A stretch of DNA of 64,000 nt. It comes from Diphasiastrum complanatum (lineage: Eukaryota; Streptophyta; Lycopodiopsida; Lycopodiales; Lycopodiaceae). Shown one piece after another: positions 1 to 9,980 of this stretch; position 1 is the stretch's first letter; the number at the start of each line of letters is the position of its first letter. A model generated the notes under the pieces. It searched no databases. It was not told the origin of the DNA and saw only the letters and a list, made by a program, of their open reading frames with translations. Location: NCBI GenBank assembly GCA_029204225.1, contig CM055106.1, forward strand, positions 35,934,361-35,998,360, given 5' to 3'. The position numbers were made by a program, and so were the translations under genes.

Positions 1-59
1 ACTTGAAAATCTCTCAAGTTCCAAAGGAGGTTATGGCGCAGCAAGAGGCCTTACTCCAA

Positions 60-290
60 CAACCCCAACACCGCCGACAAGCAGTAGTAGTAGTAGTAGG
101 TGGTTCACTCATAGTTCTGTCTAGTAGGCCGTTGTGCTTGTTGGCAAACATCACATGTCTGAATATAATTTTATGTGTCCTTATGAAGCGTAGGACACCA
201 ACAACCTGATTGCAAAAGTTTGAAAAACAGTAATATCTGTAGAGAAGTGTCCTCTGCCCATGCCATCATGTGCAAACGTGATTAAATCTA
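60..290 (-). pseudogene. Gypsy integrase N-terminal zinc finger remnant
   Basis: Minus-strand translation gives AHDGMGRGHFSTDITVFQTF, then in another frame CDVCQQAQRPT. Together these are the two halves (H..H and C..C) of the HHCC finger that precedes the integrase core. A frameshift separates the halves, and the core itself would lie off the left edge. It follows the RNase H tail at 288-620 in the expected order. Confidence 0.7.
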
Positions 291-620
291 GTATTTCATG
301 CGGTAAAGCACATCTACATAGAATATTGTCTGATCCACGATGATACAATTGTCCTGAATCAATTGATAAGGTTTAGCCTTATGGATCAATTGCCTCTTTT
401 GTACTTTTGTCAAAGAGTCATTCGGTTGTCCTAGCATTAGGTACTCAACAATATTTGCTGCCCACTCAGGTACTTCTTCTACATAGAATAATGCAGCGTC
501 TGGTAATTCATCATCCACTTCAGTATTAACTGGTGCAGATTCAATTCGTGAAACGTGGTCGACTAGATAATGTTGCTTCCCCTTTCGAACCACAATTCGA
601 AAGTCAAATTCAGTCAACAA
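288..620 (-). pseudogene. Gypsy RNase H C-terminus and linker
   Basis: An open stretch of 110 codons begins with EFDFRIVVRKGKQHYLVDHVSRIE, the usual end of plant Gypsy RNase H (EFDxEIxxxKGxxNxxADHLSR), and runs into the linker before the integrase finger. The ADH of the family reads VDH here. The fragment is part of a pol polyprotein, not an independent gene, and has no ATG of its own. Confidence 0.75.
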
Positions 621-780
621 CAGTAATCATCTTGCAATACGCCCAGTATTGCACGTCTTGTTTACCAAGTAAAGTAATGGCTGGTGATCCGTATAAAATG
701 CAAAGTGCGTTTCCATAAGGTAATGACGAAATTTTCGAATAAAAAATATCATGGCTAACGCTTCACGTTCTGTTGTTGAA

Positions 781-876
781 TAGTTCTTATCCAGATTTGT
801 AAGCTGTCTGCATGCAAATCATATTGGATAGTTTTTATCCAGATTTGTAAGTTGTCTGCATGCAAATCATATTGGA
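781..876. repeat. 48-bp tandem duplication in Gypsy pol
   Basis: Two nearly identical copies (781-828 and 829-876) share the core CCAGATTTGTAAG-TGTCTGC, with C/T differences. The duplication lies where RT-RNase H should be and disrupts it. It is probably a replication-slippage event after insertion. Confidence 0.85.
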
Positions 877-1074
877 TAGTCCTTATAGTCACCTGGTTGC
901 GTCAAAACTGATCCAATTGCATATTTTGAGACATCAGTGTGAACATGAAACTCAATTGTCCAATCTAGAGAACGTAGTTTGGTGCTAAAATTAATGTTTT
1001 TTTTTAAATTTCAAAGGCTTCTAAAGCCTCTACTATACAAATAGGAACAATAGTCAGTTTGTATATAGGTCTTG

Positions 1075-2018
1075 CTAAATCCGCAAATAAGATAATAAAA
1101 ATTCGATAGTAGTTCGCATGACCCATAAACACACAAACTTCACAAATTGTTGTTGGCGGTGGCAATTCCACAATACCTTGATTTTAGAATAATTTGTGGC
1201 AATGCCATGTCTCGATATCACGTGCCCAAGCACAACTCCGTGTGAAACCCATATCTGACATTTTTCTGGATTTAGGAAAATTTGATACTTGCGACATCTT
1301 TCAAATACTTTCTCAAATCCATCTAGGTGGTCTATATCAGTACTATGTACTCCCAGGTCATCCAAGTAAATTTCAAGAAATTTTTATGGATAATCTTAAA
1401 AAGCAAATTGCCTTACTCTTTGGAACAAACTTGGTGCATTACAGAGTCCAAACGGCATTACTTTGTAAGCATAAGTGTCCCATTCTGTTACAAAAGCTAT
1501 TTTGTGGCGATCTGAAGGAGCAATCTTGACCTGATTGTAACCACTAAATCCATCCAGAAAACTATAAGCTTCCGCTCCAACAAGGCGGTCCGAAATGCTT
1601 TTAGTAAAAGGTAACGGAAAGTGATCATTCCTCGTCACTTTGTTCAAAGCCTTGAGATTCACACAATTTCTCAATTTCTCATTCTTCTTAGGAACAATGA
1701 CAATCAGTGAAATCCATTCTGTATGCTCGATCTCATAAATGAATCGACGTCAAGTAGTCTCTGAAGCTCTTTCTTTATCAGATCCGCAACATTACGATTA
1801 TAGCAATAGAACTTTGTAACCTTTGGAATTGCATTAGGTACTAAAGATATGGTATGTTCAATAACTGACGTTGGAATACCCTTCAGATCTTGATAAGTCC
1901 ATGCAAAGCAATCTTGATACTTAATAAATAACGTTCGGAGTGCTTGATACTGTTCAGAATTAAGTTGTGATCCAACTTGTACAATCTTTTTCGGTTCTCC
2001 TAGTTCAGCAAGATTCAT
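1075..2018 (-). pseudogene. Gypsy reverse transcriptase remnant
   Basis: Three overlapping open stretches make up an RT. 2018-1704 carries the segment before the fingers (CFAWTYQDLKGIP). 1674-1396 carries fingers and palm (NLKALNKVTRNDHFPLP, FSGYNQVKIAP, MPFGLCNAPSLFQR). 1375-1075 carries EIYLDD, the catalytic box in YxDD form, then LGHVIS. Stops and frame changes separate them, so no enzyme could be made. The catalytic aspartates of the YLDD box are still encoded. The element runs from its LTR at 4183 leftwards. Confidence 0.9.
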
Positions 2019-2023
2019 AACCT

Positions 2024-2183
2024 ATGTCCTAGCTGGGCCATCGTAAACATCTTTTGATTTAGAATAGATTTGAAGAAATCTAATTGGATCTGTTAATCCA
2101 TTGTATTTGGGTAGATCCAAATGGGGTGCTCTTCTAACATTGATTGGATTGACTTCTTGAGGAGCACCTCCAGGAGCAGCCAT
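2024..2183 (-). pseudogene. Gypsy gag N-terminal fragment
   Basis: ATG at 2183 opens a 53-residue reading frame starting MAAPGGAPQEVNPINVRRAP and continuing through LPKYNGLTDPIRFLQIY. This is the start of a plant Gypsy gag (PxYNGxxDPxxFL). It ends at TAG just before pol resumes at 2018, so the rest of gag, the zinc knuckle and protease have been deleted. The start was chosen because it follows the long leader and gives the family motif. Confidence 0.7.
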
Positions 2184-3398
2184 CTTTACAGGTTAAATCA
2201 AGTAGACAATGATATTGGATCTGGATTTTCAATCAAAACTATCTCAGATCAGATCTACTAGATCTCTTTCACTTGACAAGAATCAGATTCCTATATCGTG
2301 AAAAGATTTCGAAATTCAACCAATCGATACTTCTCAAAAATGAAAAATTTCTCAGAATCAAAATCATACTGTATCAGATTTGACCCAAAATTTGACAGGG
2401 ACTTGTTCTGGAATATCAAAACCTAAAATTAAAACTGGCGAAGGTTCCCTAGGTGAAGATTCACTCGACGAAGGTTCAACGGTGCTATTTTTGGAGGAAA
2501 AAACAACTCTCTGATCAGGCTTTTCCTGACAAATTCTTTGAAAATAACCTTCGTCGAACTCTCAGACTCGTGATCTGACACAGATGAAGCTAGGGTAGAA
2601 CTGGCGAAAGTTTTTGACACACAAAAACACAGTTTCGGTTGTTTGACAAGGGTAAAAATAAAGATTTTCTATGATCTGGATAGGATGAATGTTTGCCGAA
2701 CTCAAATATAGTAATTTACTATAAATTAAATGATCTAGAAATTCGGCAAAGGTTCTGGCGAAGAATCAAGAGTAATGTTGGTATTTTCACAAAAAAGAGA
2801 CTTTTTTGGCAAAAATATGACAATATGACAACTGATTCTCTGAGAAATCTTCTATTTCTAATATTATTCTTCGCCGACCTGGTAGTAGATAGATCTGAAT
2901 CACACCTATGCACAGTGAATCAGGTGAAGGTTCTTTTTTTGTATTTTTAGGGTTTTGGTGATTTTTTGGTATTTTTTGATGGTTTTTCTGATGTTTCTGA
3001 AAATCTGCTGGGAAGGATTGTTCGCCCTTCAAACTGAAGCATCTGTGATCAAAACCAAAGGTGTCTGCAACTCGGCGAACGTTTCCTGAAAGAAGACAAA
3101 ACGTTATCATCTCTGATGATGATTTTTGTCTCCTTTTGACCAAAATCTGACAGATTTGACCAATTTTTGTTGTTTTTTTTATATCTAAGATCCAAATGGA
3201 ACTTAAGATTGGCGATCTGAATAGCTTTTCCTATTCCATAATCAAATTAGATTTTAAACATGCAAACTCACTCAAATCAGGCAAAATCACTCCCAAACTA
3301 TTCCTAAATGCACATTTAACACTATTCATGCCACGACAAGATGTCTAATGCAAGCTAACCATCCAACAAACATACTGCAAACTAAAAAATTGGCGTAG
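2184..3398 (-). other. Gypsy 5' leader with repeated inverted decamers
   Basis: Non-coding leader between PBS and gag. On the minus strand it contains several pairs of AACCTTCGCC-like and GGCGAAGGTT-like sequences about 60-70 nt apart (for example near 2450, 2580, 2760, 2930 and 3075). The stretch just after the PBS (GGTTAGCTTGCAT... GGCATGAATAG) matches the sequence after the PBSs at 6639 and 19773, showing that three copies of one family are present. Confidence 0.7.
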
Positions 3399-3417
3399 CT
3401 CCTCGACAACGATGCCA
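3399..3417 (-). promoter_or_regulatory. Primer-binding site, Asp-tRNA type, decayed
   Basis: TGGCATCGTTGTCGAGGAG on the minus strand resembles TGGCGCCGTTGCCGGGGA, the complement of plant tRNA-Asp 3' ends used by Athila/Tat-type elements. It is separated by ATTT from the LTR end CTACA at 3422. Differences from the reference are mostly C-to-T or G-to-A. Confidence 0.75.
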
Positions 3418-3421
3418 AAAT

Positions 3422-4183
3422 TGTAGTGGGTTTCTTTCCTTGCCTATCCTCAACCCAAGATCTAATTAATCTAGCATCAAGGAGATGAAGTTAGTTGTCA
3501 CGCGTAGATTCATTCTCATGAGAGCGATAGCATAGTTTAGATTTTTAGCATGAATGGAAGATCCACATCTAACTCTACCATCCATTAACACTACATCCAT
3601 TATCACTAAGATCCACAATGAAGATAGCTGACTCTTTCTCTCTCTCCCTTTGTCTCTCATAAAAAACATAAGAACATGCAATCCCAATAACAATCAGATC
3701 CAACAATTAGCAAACACAATAACAGCATGAGAGATGGAGGAAAAGTGATAGAGAGCAAGGACATTCATAAATCCATTTCACAAGAGAACCAATCTGCTTT
3801 ACTGAAATGAAGATATGTACATGTGTAGGAAACTCGAGTTGGTCCTTTTTTATAGTAGAGATGAAGTTAGGTGGATTTCTAGCATGTAATAAGGAAGTTA
3901 ACTCAGCCTTTTTGCCCTAAAATGAAACCCTACTCTATTTCCTAGAGTCATGCTTGGTAGATAGCTAGTTGGTCAATTTTCACCTTAAATCTAGAATTTA
4001 GGTCCTATAAACTAGGAATCACTACCAAAATGACATGACCAACCCTATGGACTTTACCTAACCTACATTAGAAGTGGATTGCCACGTGGCATCTTGGCCT
4101 CACATGTGTAGAATCTACTTATGTACAAAATTTACATGGTTTTTGATCAAGCTAGATTTGTCAATTTTTGGCAATTCTTCACA
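3422..4183 (-). repeat. LTR of the minus-strand Gypsy element
   Basis: The segment begins TGTGAAGAATTGCC at 4183, ends CTACA at 3422 and is followed by the Asp-type PBS. A TATA box (CTACTATAAAAAAGG) lies near 3845-3855, about 330 nt in, which fits a U3/R junction. Its last part matches the LTR end at 19550-19768 (repeated TGTTAATGGATGTAGTGTTA, CTCTCATGAGAA, CTCCTTGATGCT). On its other side it abuts a Copia-type purine tract, so the upstream boundary may be chimeric. Confidence 0.7.
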
Positions 4184-4192
4184 CTCCTCCTC
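4184..4192 (-). promoter_or_regulatory. Polypurine tract
   Basis: GAGGAGGAG on the minus strand immediately precedes the TG at 4183, after a GATCAAGCTAAATTT context typical of Copia 3' ends. It would prime plus-strand synthesis for the Copia element to the right. Confidence 0.6.
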
Positions 4193-4393
4193 AAATTTAG
4201 CTTGATCTAATACAACTCTCGTGATAGATGAATGAAAGTTTATAGAAGTGTCTAAAAAATCCAGCTAAAAACAAGGAACTTTTGAGACTCCAATAGAGAA
4301 TTATGTCCATGAAGGATCTTTCACCACCTCTTAAAGGATCCCTTATAAGATGTTCCACAAATGTGTCTATATACATGTAGCACACTTCAAAAA

Positions 4394-4732
4394 CTATACA
4401 TCATGCCAAGCCATGGATTCCAAGGCATTTTGTGCACTTGAAGATACATGAATTAAACTATTAAGTGCATACATAATGTTGCCAAAGACAACTTGTCTTG
4501 CTTGATCCATATGATTGAGCCTTAATGGCTCCATCTTGATACTCAAGGTTCTTCTTGGAGTCCTTGGGTCTTGAGCTTGCTCCTCCACTTGAATTGACTC
4601 CGAAGGTGCTTCTTCAAGTTTACAAATCTCTTGAAAGATCACATTTCCACCATTGACAACTTCTTTGATGGAAAACAAGTAGATTCTACAATCTCTACTT
4701 GAAGAGCAAAACACTACTATTATTCCTATCAT
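4394..4732 (-). pseudogene. Copia integrase C-terminal tail remnant
   Basis: The translation contains SSSRDCRIYLFSIKEVVNGG followed by NVIFQE. This corresponds to the Copia motif GYSSxSKxYRLxNxxxxxVxxSRDVxFxE at the end of integrase. An acidic linker (EEAPSESIQVEEQAQDP) follows, as in the integrase-RT linker. No RT follows; the sequence runs to the purine tract within 200 nt. Confidence 0.6.
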
Positions 4733-4771
4733 TGAAATAGATCTTTGTTCCTTACATTGGAATGATCATGC

Positions 4772-5347
4772 TCAAAGCATGTGGACCCAAATTTCCAATA
4801 CAAATGATGTTTCATCTTTTATGACACTATTCAAACTGATACAAAAATAGTTATCCAATGAAATTGCTTTATCAACAACAAATGGAGATTTGAAAGCATC
4901 TAATTTCATTGTCTTGTCATAAAGAGTACTAAATATCATAGATCTTAAAGATAAGCAACAAGTCACTCCATGTCTACTAAAACTATCCAAAACGTATTCA
5001 AAGATGGTAGACTCTCCAATGCTCACCATCCTTGCAAGATGCACACTTAAATGGACAATTTGCATGCAATTTGATGACTTGGCCATTGTCATTGAGGACT
5101 CCCTTGGAACTCTCATGATTTGAGGCTGATCCTCAAGATCTTCCTCCTTTTGATGCTCCTCCTCAATGCAAGCAATATCACACTTTGTCAAGATCTCCAC
5201 TTGAGTGATCTCCTCTTTTGCCAAGCTCACACTTTCAAAAGCAACACTAGCTTCCAACTTAAACAAGCATCCATGTTTAAATCCCTTTGCAATGCAAACA
5301 TCATTCTTCAAGATGAAACAAACACCATGCTTAAATTGAACATCCAA
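4772..5347 (-). pseudogene. Copia post-protease ORF of unknown role
   Basis: A 191-codon open stretch in a different frame from gag-protease. It starts FKHGVCFILKNDVCIAKG and reaches CLFKLEA, equivalent to the region joining protease to the GAG-pre-integrase domain. Instead of the expected HxRLGH/CxxC finger it continues into an acidic, unrecognised segment. Short resemblances (HLSVHLA..., HGVTCCLS...) to the same place in the plus-strand Copia (about 9820 and 10070) suggest that both elements carry the same replacement segment. Function unknown. Confidence 0.5.
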
Positions 5348-5353
5348 ACCACT

Positions 5354-6097
5354 TTATAAGAGTAGATCAACAGTAAGCATATTCTTGGTGATTGATGGTA
5401 CATAAAGGACATTTTCTAGATCCATACTTATTGAGGATTCTAGATACAAAGAGGTACCAACACCATCTATCCTACACTCTTCATCACTTGCAGTAAAAAC
5501 AAACTTTTTAGCATCATTGAATGAGTGTAAGGTTGAGAAAAAGTCATTTTCACAAGACATGTGGGAGCTAGTCCCACTATCAATCCACCATGTATCTCTT
5601 GAATTGCCATTGTTTGTCGGTGAGGATGTAGATGCCATCAAGAATACATCTACTTCATCCTCCTCGTCCTCATGTGCAAGGTTTCCTTGTTTGTCCTCCT
5701 CCTCTTGTGCTCTTAGCCTCTTGTAACATTCGGATGCATAATGTCCCTTCTTTCCACAAAAGAAGCATTTTTGCTTTGATTTGTCCTTTGAGCTTGATTC
5801 ATCATCCTCTTCTTTGGCCTCCTTTGGATGCTTCTTCTTTCCATTGGTCTTCTTTTTGCCCTTGAATGAGAAATTGGCTTTCTCATCACCATCCTGCAAC
5901 GACAAGGAACTCATCCTAGATTTTGCATGGAGCATCCTACACTCTTCAGCCACTAATACACTGTGAAGTTTTTCTATAGTTGGCAAAGTGTCTTGGATGG
6001 CAAAACTTTGGACCAAATTTGCAAAGTCATCTCCTAGACCATTAAGAACAATTTGTACAAGCTCTCCATCATGAATCTTCTCTCCAATGGAAGCCAA
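5354..6097 (-). pseudogene. Copia gag C-terminus, zinc knuckle and protease
   Basis: The 247-codon ORF contains the UBN2-type gag segment (ELVQIVLNGLGDDFANLVQS), a lysine-rich stretch, a CCHC zinc knuckle (CFFCGKKGHYASEC, about residues 111-124) and the retroviral-type aspartic protease start (WWIDSGTSSHMS, about residues 170-181, with the catalytic D-S-G), ending at LYVPSITKNML. Stops separate it from the gag N-terminus at 6363-6127. The order is normal Copia. Confidence 0.85.
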
Positions 6098-6126
6098 TTT
6101 AGAGACTTGATTCTGAGTACATAATC

Positions 6127-6363
6127 CTATGCACTCTCCTCACTTCTCTTCATGCTTTGCAAATTCTGATTTCTAAGCATGAGTAGTCTTGAAGTGTTAC
6201 TAGATTCATAGATTGATTTTAAAGACTCCCAAGCCTCTTTAGCACTAGTACATGCTGATACTTCTCTGAACAAATCATTGCTCACATTAATCTTCACACA
6301 ATGAAGTGCAAGCCTAGATCTCTTCTTGTATCTAGCTAACTCTTGTGCACCTAGAGGTTCCAA
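6127..6363 (-). pseudogene. Copia gag N-terminal part
   Basis: An open stretch of 78 codons includes RLALHCVKINVSNDL, SAKEAWESLKSIYESS and RLLMLRNQNLQSMK, which are typical UBN2/Copia gag motifs. The very first residues are missing, and the frame stops before gag continues at 6097. It lies directly downstream of the PBS at 6390-6379. Confidence 0.8.
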
Positions 6364-6378
6364 GAAGTACAGATATCT

Positions 6379-6390
6379 GATCTGATATCA
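6379..6390 (-). promoter_or_regulatory. Copia primer-binding site, initiator-Met type
   Basis: TGATATCAGATC on the minus strand resembles TGGTATCAGAGC, the complement of initiator tRNA-Met used by Copia. It follows an LTR end ...GTCA at 6391. Two or three mismatches indicate decay. Confidence 0.6.
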
Positions 6391-6634
6391 TGACATCATC
6401 AGATGCACTCTAGGTTGTGGCTAATCTGCCACTCTTGTAATTCGTGATTAGTTGTAGATGTTTAATCACTCCAATCTAGAAGTTACACGACTCGACTATA
6501 TACCTTCTGGTTGATGCATGTTATAACAAGTCTAATGCTAGTAAGCAAGATAGACAGACATGATACAGAATAGAAGTTCGTCGGTGTCTTGCTTGGAAAT
6601 AGGGTTTAAATGTGGTTGAGGAAAAGTCCCTACA
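6391..6634 (+). repeat. Truncated LTR ends (Copia minus and Gypsy plus)
   Basis: The left part (from 6391) should be the end of the minus-strand Copia 5' LTR. The right part ends GGTTGAGGAAAAGTCCCTACA at 6634 and is the end of a plus-strand Gypsy LTR, because ATTT and an Asp-type PBS follow. The boundary between the two could not be placed, and neither LTR is complete here. Confidence 0.5.
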
Positions 6635-6638
6635 ATTT

Positions 6639-6657
6639 TGGTGTCGTTGTCGAGGAG
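6639..6657 (+). promoter_or_regulatory. Primer-binding site, Asp-tRNA type, decayed
   Basis: TGGTGTCGTTGTCGAGGAG differs from TGGCGCCGTTGCCGGGGA mainly by C-to-T and G-to-A changes. It lies four bases after the LTR end CTACA. Confidence 0.75.
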
Positions 6658-7158
6658 CAATCCCTATTATTTTCATTTTGTTAGCCTGATTGTGATGCAT
6701 GGTTGGATATTAGCTTGCATTTAGGCATGATGGTTTTGGCATAAATAGGTTTAGAATTGTATTTTTGTGGTTTAGGGCTAGATTTTGATCATTTGAGTGA
6801 TCTTGATTGGAATTTCTACTTGTAATCACGTGTGATTGATGAGTAGGGAAGAGAATACAAGATATCAGTGCTAAGATCTACTTATTAATCAAAAAATCAG
6901 AAAAATACCAAAAAAATAGTCAATTTTCTACAGTTTGAGAGAAAAGAAGGACAAAAAATTCACTCATAACTTTCTATTCCTTTGGAACTAACCCTCACCA
7001 ACTTGCAAGTAGGACCACCTTGATGCATTTCAGCTCTAGTTTGAAGGGCAAAGGTTAATTCCCAACCTGTTTCCAAAAACTTCAAAAAAATAGCCAAAAA
7101 AAAAAAACCCTCCTTAAAAATTTATGAAAAAAAAAAAGCATCATTTTGAGGTCCTAGC
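6658..7158 (+). other. Gypsy leader fragment
   Basis: Begins with the same ATTAGCTTGCATTTAGGCAT...TTTTGGCATAAATAGG sequence seen after the PBSs at 3399 and 19773. It contains one decamer pair (AACCCTCACC near 7000, GGCAAAGGTT near 7050). The Copia at 7159 interrupts it, and the downstream gag-pol is not found in this window. Confidence 0.65.
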
Positions 7159-7822
7159 TGTGAGAGATTTCAACAAGTTTAGTCTAGTTTAGTCATATTT
7201 TGGTAAATTTTCAATATGAGGCCAAAACTCATTTTAGACTTGGAGATAAAGTTTTTGAAGTTATATTAGTTTAAAATACATTCAGTAAACACTTTTTGTG
7301 TGGGAAAGTTGGTAGTCAAGTTTGAGAGAGATTCAAATTTGAATGTTGGGTACTTTGAATCTGGACCCAAAAATAGTAGGGTTTACATTTTGGAGGGAAA
7401 GCCAAGTGGCCAAATAGGATTTGGACCTGTTATATATTGTTGTAACTTATGGAGAAAGGGATCTTCTCTCTTCTCTCTTCTCTCTTCTCTCTGTCATTTC
7501 ATCATTATACATGGTTCTCTTTGGGTTCTAGCACTCATTGGTGCACTCTCTTGATGATATCTTGCAATCTTGTGTGAAGAATGCTCATATTTTGTTATTT
7601 TTGGTTCCACACGTGTGAAATACAGTAGGGTACTATAATTTTACAAAAAACAACTATATTTTATGTTTTGGTTCATGTTTGATTAGTATCTCTTAGAGTT
7701 TTCATCTCATTTTGTATGTAGATGTTTATTTTTCTACATTGGCAGGATTGTTGGTTTGCTCCTTATTGTAACCAAAGATCGGGGACATGGATTGGATTTT
7801 GAATGATCTGAAACCCTTCACA
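7159..7822 (+). repeat. 5' LTR of Copia element
   Basis: 664 bp from TGTGAGAG to CTTCACA, with terminal TG...CA. It contains a TATA-like TTATATATTG near 7428-7440 and a CT-rich stretch near 7463-7495. The 3' LTR matches it along its length. Confidence 0.93.
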
Positions 7823-7834
7823 TCGTATCAGAGC
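7823..7834 (+). promoter_or_regulatory. Copia primer-binding site, initiator-Met type
   Basis: TCGTATCAGAGC directly follows the 5' LTR and differs from TGGTATCAGAGC at one position. Confidence 0.85.
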
Positions 7835-8424
7835 TATTGTGTTTCAGGTTATGAAAGTATCAACTACATTTATCAAAGATTTGGAGGAGTTACCAATGCT
7901 AGAGCATGCTAGATTGATTTCTACTCAAAAATCAGCATTTTTGCATGTGTAGAATTGATCTTTTTTAGGTCAAAACTCAATATAGGTTAATATACTTGAT
8001 CAGTTCTGATTTCACACTTGGTTTATTGGAATTAGCCAATTTTTGGTACATTAGGAAGATCTCATTGGAGACTACAAGATAATATATCAAATTTTTAGAA
8101 ATTGCATGTAGAATTTGAGATATTCAATTTTTTGTGATTTTGTCAAAATCCTATTTTTGATTGGATCTCTAGTTTGTGAGGTTACTAAACTTAATTTGAG
8201 TGTGTTTCAATCTTAGAAAGTGGCAAGAATCATTAGATTGAGGATAGATCATAGGTTGATCAAGATTTCACTATTCTACGTGTTGATTTCCTAGTTAGAA
8301 GTGCTAGAAGAGATTTGAGAGGTCCCATATCTTTGTGATTTCTTCTTGAGTTCATTTGTTGAAACTCAAGAGAGTGATTTGTGTATTGGAACAGGTTGAA
8401 AGAGGAAGATCAAGTCATTACAAC

Positions 8425-9387
8425 ATGGCTACAAGTGGTAGATTCATGTTGGAAGGCAATGATTGGCTTACCTCAATCAACTATTCTACTTGGAAGGTGA
8501 GGATGGAGTCCTTATTGGAGATGAATGAGTTGATGGAGATTGTTCCAGGTGTGGAGGAGAGGCCTCAAGAACCTCAAGATCAAGTGAGGTATGACAAGAG
8601 AACAAAGAAAGCTCTACACATGATTAAGATGAATGTTACCAATGAGCTTCTCAAGGAAGTTGGTAAGTGCACATGATCTTTGGAGGCTTGGAAAGCTTTA
8701 AAGAAGCTTTATGAATCCAAGTCTACATCAAGAGTGCTTACTCTTAGGAGGAAAATCTTTCAAAGTTTGCAAAAGAAGGACGAGAGTACTCATGCTTTTG
8801 TTTTGAGGGTTAAAGCATTCAATGATGAGTTAGCATATATTGATGAAAGCATTAAGGAGGTAGAACTTGTTCAAGTTATACTTTATGGCTTATTGGATAA
8901 TCATGCTAATCTTGTTCAAAGTTTTTTTATTCAAAATACTTTGCCAAATATTGTGGATTTGCAAGTGATCTTGGTGAATGAGGAGTATAGGCTTCAATCA
9001 AGATGAGGTGGATCTACATCAATATCTCAATATGAAGAGGAGGCTATGTTCATCAAAGGCAAGTTCAAGGGCAAAGGCAAATGGTCTAAAGGCCAAGATG
9101 AAGGTGAGACTTCCTCTTTTGGCAAAAAGAAAGATAAGTCAAAGTTAAAATGCTTCTATTGTGAAATCGAAGGACATTTTGCAAATGAATGTTTGAAGAA
9201 GCAAAGAGATGAAGGTAGCAAGCAAATCAACTTTACTACTAATGATGAGGATCTAGGTGGTGATGATTCTCTTTTGATGTGTTCTTCAAGTCTAATATCA
9301 AGTGAAGGTGACAAAGATTCATGGTGGATTGATAGTGGAGCTAGTTCACACATGACTAGTCACAAGGAGTTCTTTGGTCACTTTTGA
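8425..9387 (+). pseudogene. Copia gag and protease start with two in-frame TGA
   Basis: ATG at 8425 starts MATSGRFMLEGNDWLTSINY, the UBN2-type gag N-terminus (NYSTWKVRMESLLE). The same frame runs to 9387 through gag (LVQVILYGLLDNHANLVQS), a CCHC knuckle (CFYCEIEGHFANEC near 9150) and the protease start (WWIDSGASSHMTS near 9325). It is interrupted by TGA at 8674 and 9004; each could come from CGA by one C-to-T change. At 9387 a one-base shift moves the rest of protease to another frame. Confidence 0.88.
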
Positions 9388-9888
9388 TGGAACCAAGAAA
9401 GAAATTCACATGGCCAATGGTGGTGAGTGTGTGATCAAAGGTATTGGTTCAATTCGTATTTGTGTCTATACTAATAGGAAAGCAAGACTTGATGGTGTTA
9501 TTTACATTCCTTCACTTTCAAAAAAATTTTAAGTGCTGGTCAAATGATAGAGAAAGGATACATGGTAAAGTTTGGTGGTGATGCTTGTTTCATTACAAAG
9601 GTAGAAATCTTGGTTGCTAGGGGCAATAGACAAGATAGACTTTTCAAGCTTGATGCTTTTGTTATGGCTAACAAAAAGGATGGAATGGAAAAGGAGATTG
9701 GTCTCAACTTTTCAAAGTTCCCTTTTAGCATCAATAAGATTGGTGGATCTTATGCAAAGTCTAACAAGCTTCCTTATGCTAGATCTAGGTCAAGATCTAA
9801 TATGCTTCTTGGAGATGTTCATCTTTGTGCTAACTTGGCTAGTCTTGAGGATAATGATGGTGTTTCAACGATTCTTCATGGCAAGTGA
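9386..9888 (+). pseudogene. Copia protease C-terminus and atypical tail
   Basis: After the shift the frame reads DGTKKEIHMANGGECVIKGI, then IYIPSLSKKILSAGQMIEKG, the C-terminal half of Copia protease and the start of the GAG-pre-integrase region, reaching RLFKLDAF. The expected LWHxRxGH and CxxC finger do not follow; an unrecognised 75-residue tail runs to the stop at 9888. The same replacement is seen in the minus-strand Copia at 5347-4772. Confidence 0.65.
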
Positions 9889-9980
9889 AAGCATGCAAAA
9901 GGTAAGAAAAGAGCTAGCTTCATCAATGGAGGTGAAGTTTCTTCTTTGGAAAAGGTTGTTGCAAAGATTTCTTTGATCAT

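Larger units (their letters stand above)
1..2183 (-). mobile_element. Degenerate Ty3/Gypsy element, gag-pol part
   Basis: Read leftwards, the element gives a gag start (2183-2024), an RT block (2018-1075), the RNase H end and linker (620-288) and the integrase zinc finger (about 290-90). It then runs off the left edge. Motif order is that of Ty3/Gypsy pol, and the wording (DNFPLP-like finger, FSGYNQ, MPFGLCNAP, YLDD) is typical of plant Athila/Tat-like elements. Frames are broken and most of gag and all of protease are missing, so the copy is dead. Its leader, PBS and LTR lie to the right (2184-4183). Assignment to Gypsy is secure from the motifs; the exact lineage is inferred. Confidence 0.88.
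4184..6391 (-). mobile_element. Ty1/Copia element, gag-protease type without RT
   Basis: Reading leftwards from an initiator-Met-type PBS (6390): gag N-terminus, gag zinc knuckle plus protease, a non-standard segment, an integrase C-terminal tail, and a purine tract at 4184. The internal region is only about 2.2 kb. No GPY/HHCC finger, integrase core, RT or RNase H could be found. The gag and post-protease segments resemble those of the plus-strand Copia at 7159-12341. It is probably a non-autonomous derivative that has since decayed. Confidence 0.8.
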
